The notes beneath the pieces are model-generated. The model saw only the letters and a program-made list of their open reading frames with translations, did not search any database and was not told the DNA's origin. Below are positions 34,301 through 34,984 of a DNA stretch of 34,984 nt, piece by piece. The stretch spans positions 1-34,984 of the forward strand of contig MU859334.1 of assembly GCA_033297205.1 (NCBI GenBank). The letters are read 5' to 3'. The translations under genes were made by a program, and so were the position numbers. Source of the DNA: Pseudoneurospora amorphoporcata (lineage: Eukaryota > Ascomycota > Sordariomycetes > Sordariales > Sordariaceae). The first letter of the stretch is position 1. Every line of letters starts with the position of its first letter.

Positions 34301-34984
34301 CGTTGCTCTGTTTTCAACACATTCGGGAAGTGTCGCCACTGTAGGGCTGAAGCTGTGGGGCAGCTGGTACCACAGCAAACTTTCCTCGACCAGACATGTC
34401 TACAATCACCAGGGCACATCTGCATCGGCCCAGACCCATGACAAACCGGCTTTGTCACAACTTTACCCAACTTCCAAGACCGGCTTATCATACGGATGCT
34501 GACGATTTTGTTCCTGGGCATGGAATCAGCGAGAAGCCGGCATTTGGTGCTAGATCATGGAGGCGATGAAATCGAGAAGACGCCTCGGGATATACACGTG
34601 TGATATCCCGAAACCGTATCAACAGCGAGCTACAAGCGAGGTCAATCGCCAAAGAGCACCACCATGTATTACCTAGAGGAGCTACCCAATGGTCTCACAC
34701 CATTCTACACAGTGTCCGTATCGGGTTCATTAGGTGCAACCTCGGCCACCTACCGTAGAAACTCGCGAAATTGGCAAAAAGCTTTTCCTGTTTTTCTGGC
34801 AGATGTAGGGCAGAAAAAGCAAGCGTATGTAATCCTTTGCAGACGGCATGTTAAGGGTACAACCAGACACAGTATAGAATCTCGGCAGCCTACCAGTCAC
34901 GACCCCACAACTGGCCACCCCCCACAATGCAGCCATGTTGCATCGCGTTTTCCCCTCCTTTCGCATCACCACCTTCTTTCTCCC
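31360..34984. other. Gene-poor region with no supportable complete gene
   Basis: Open frames of 60-136 codons occur in all phases without recognised domains. The best candidate is a minus-strand stretch at about 31620-32071 that reads like protein in two adjoining frames (see findings). Base composition does not look strongly AT-shifted, so heavy RIP of a repeat is not evident. No transposon ends, tRNA or rRNA were seen. Confidence 0.4.

Noticed and set aside
31360..34984. A decayed transposon filling the gene-poor end
   Set aside because: No terminal repeats, transposase or reverse-transcriptase motifs, and no strong AT shift were seen.

Overview
The window reads as nuclear DNA of a filamentous ascomycete, most likely a Sordariomycete and possibly Neurospora/Sordaria-like. 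The evidence is short GT-AG introns (mostly 53-90 nt, often with a CTAAC/CTGAC-like branch point), long intergenic gaps, fungus-specific families (DUF3405, RTA1, NACHT proteins of the NLR type) and an NLR-like gene broken by changes of the C:G-to-T:A type that repeat-induced point mutation (RIP) makes. The genus is an inference.

Layout. 1-3.5 kb: a five-exon neutral trehalase on the minus strand, carrying the cAMP/Ca2+ control region typical of the family. 3.5-7.1 kb: a long gap holding its promoter side. 7.1-9.8 kb: a two-exon type II membrane protein of the DUF3405 family (minus). 11.5-12.7 kb: a two-exon seven-helix RTA1-like protein (minus). 14.7 kb: a tRNA-Arg(CCG). 16.5-18.5 kb: amidophosphoribosyltransferase, first step of purine synthesis, in five exons (plus). 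19.7-21.5 kb: a degenerate NACHT NLR-like gene (minus) with two nonsense codons, two frame breaks and no C-terminal repeat domain. 22.9-23.3 kb: a possible split small gene with two CxxC pairs. 24.4-26.6 kb: a small Cys/His-rich protein gene and a nearby paralogue with an in-frame stop, separated by a diverged direct repeat. 28.1-28.7 kb: a Dap1/MAPR-type heme-binding cytochrome b5-like protein (minus). It is divergent from an Mgr3-like mitochondrial TPR protein (29.6-31.4 kb, plus). 31.4-35.0 kb: no supportable gene, only a fragment that looks coding.

The intact genes are mainly independent housekeeping or membrane functions: trehalose mobilisation, purine synthesis, heme/sterol metabolism and mitochondrial protein quality control. 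I see no operon-like cluster or biosynthetic cluster. The most unusual part is 19.7-26.6 kb, where a decayed NLR lies near recently duplicated and partly broken small genes. All exon boundaries were inferred by eye from reading frame, splice consensus and family conservation; none is supported by transcript data.
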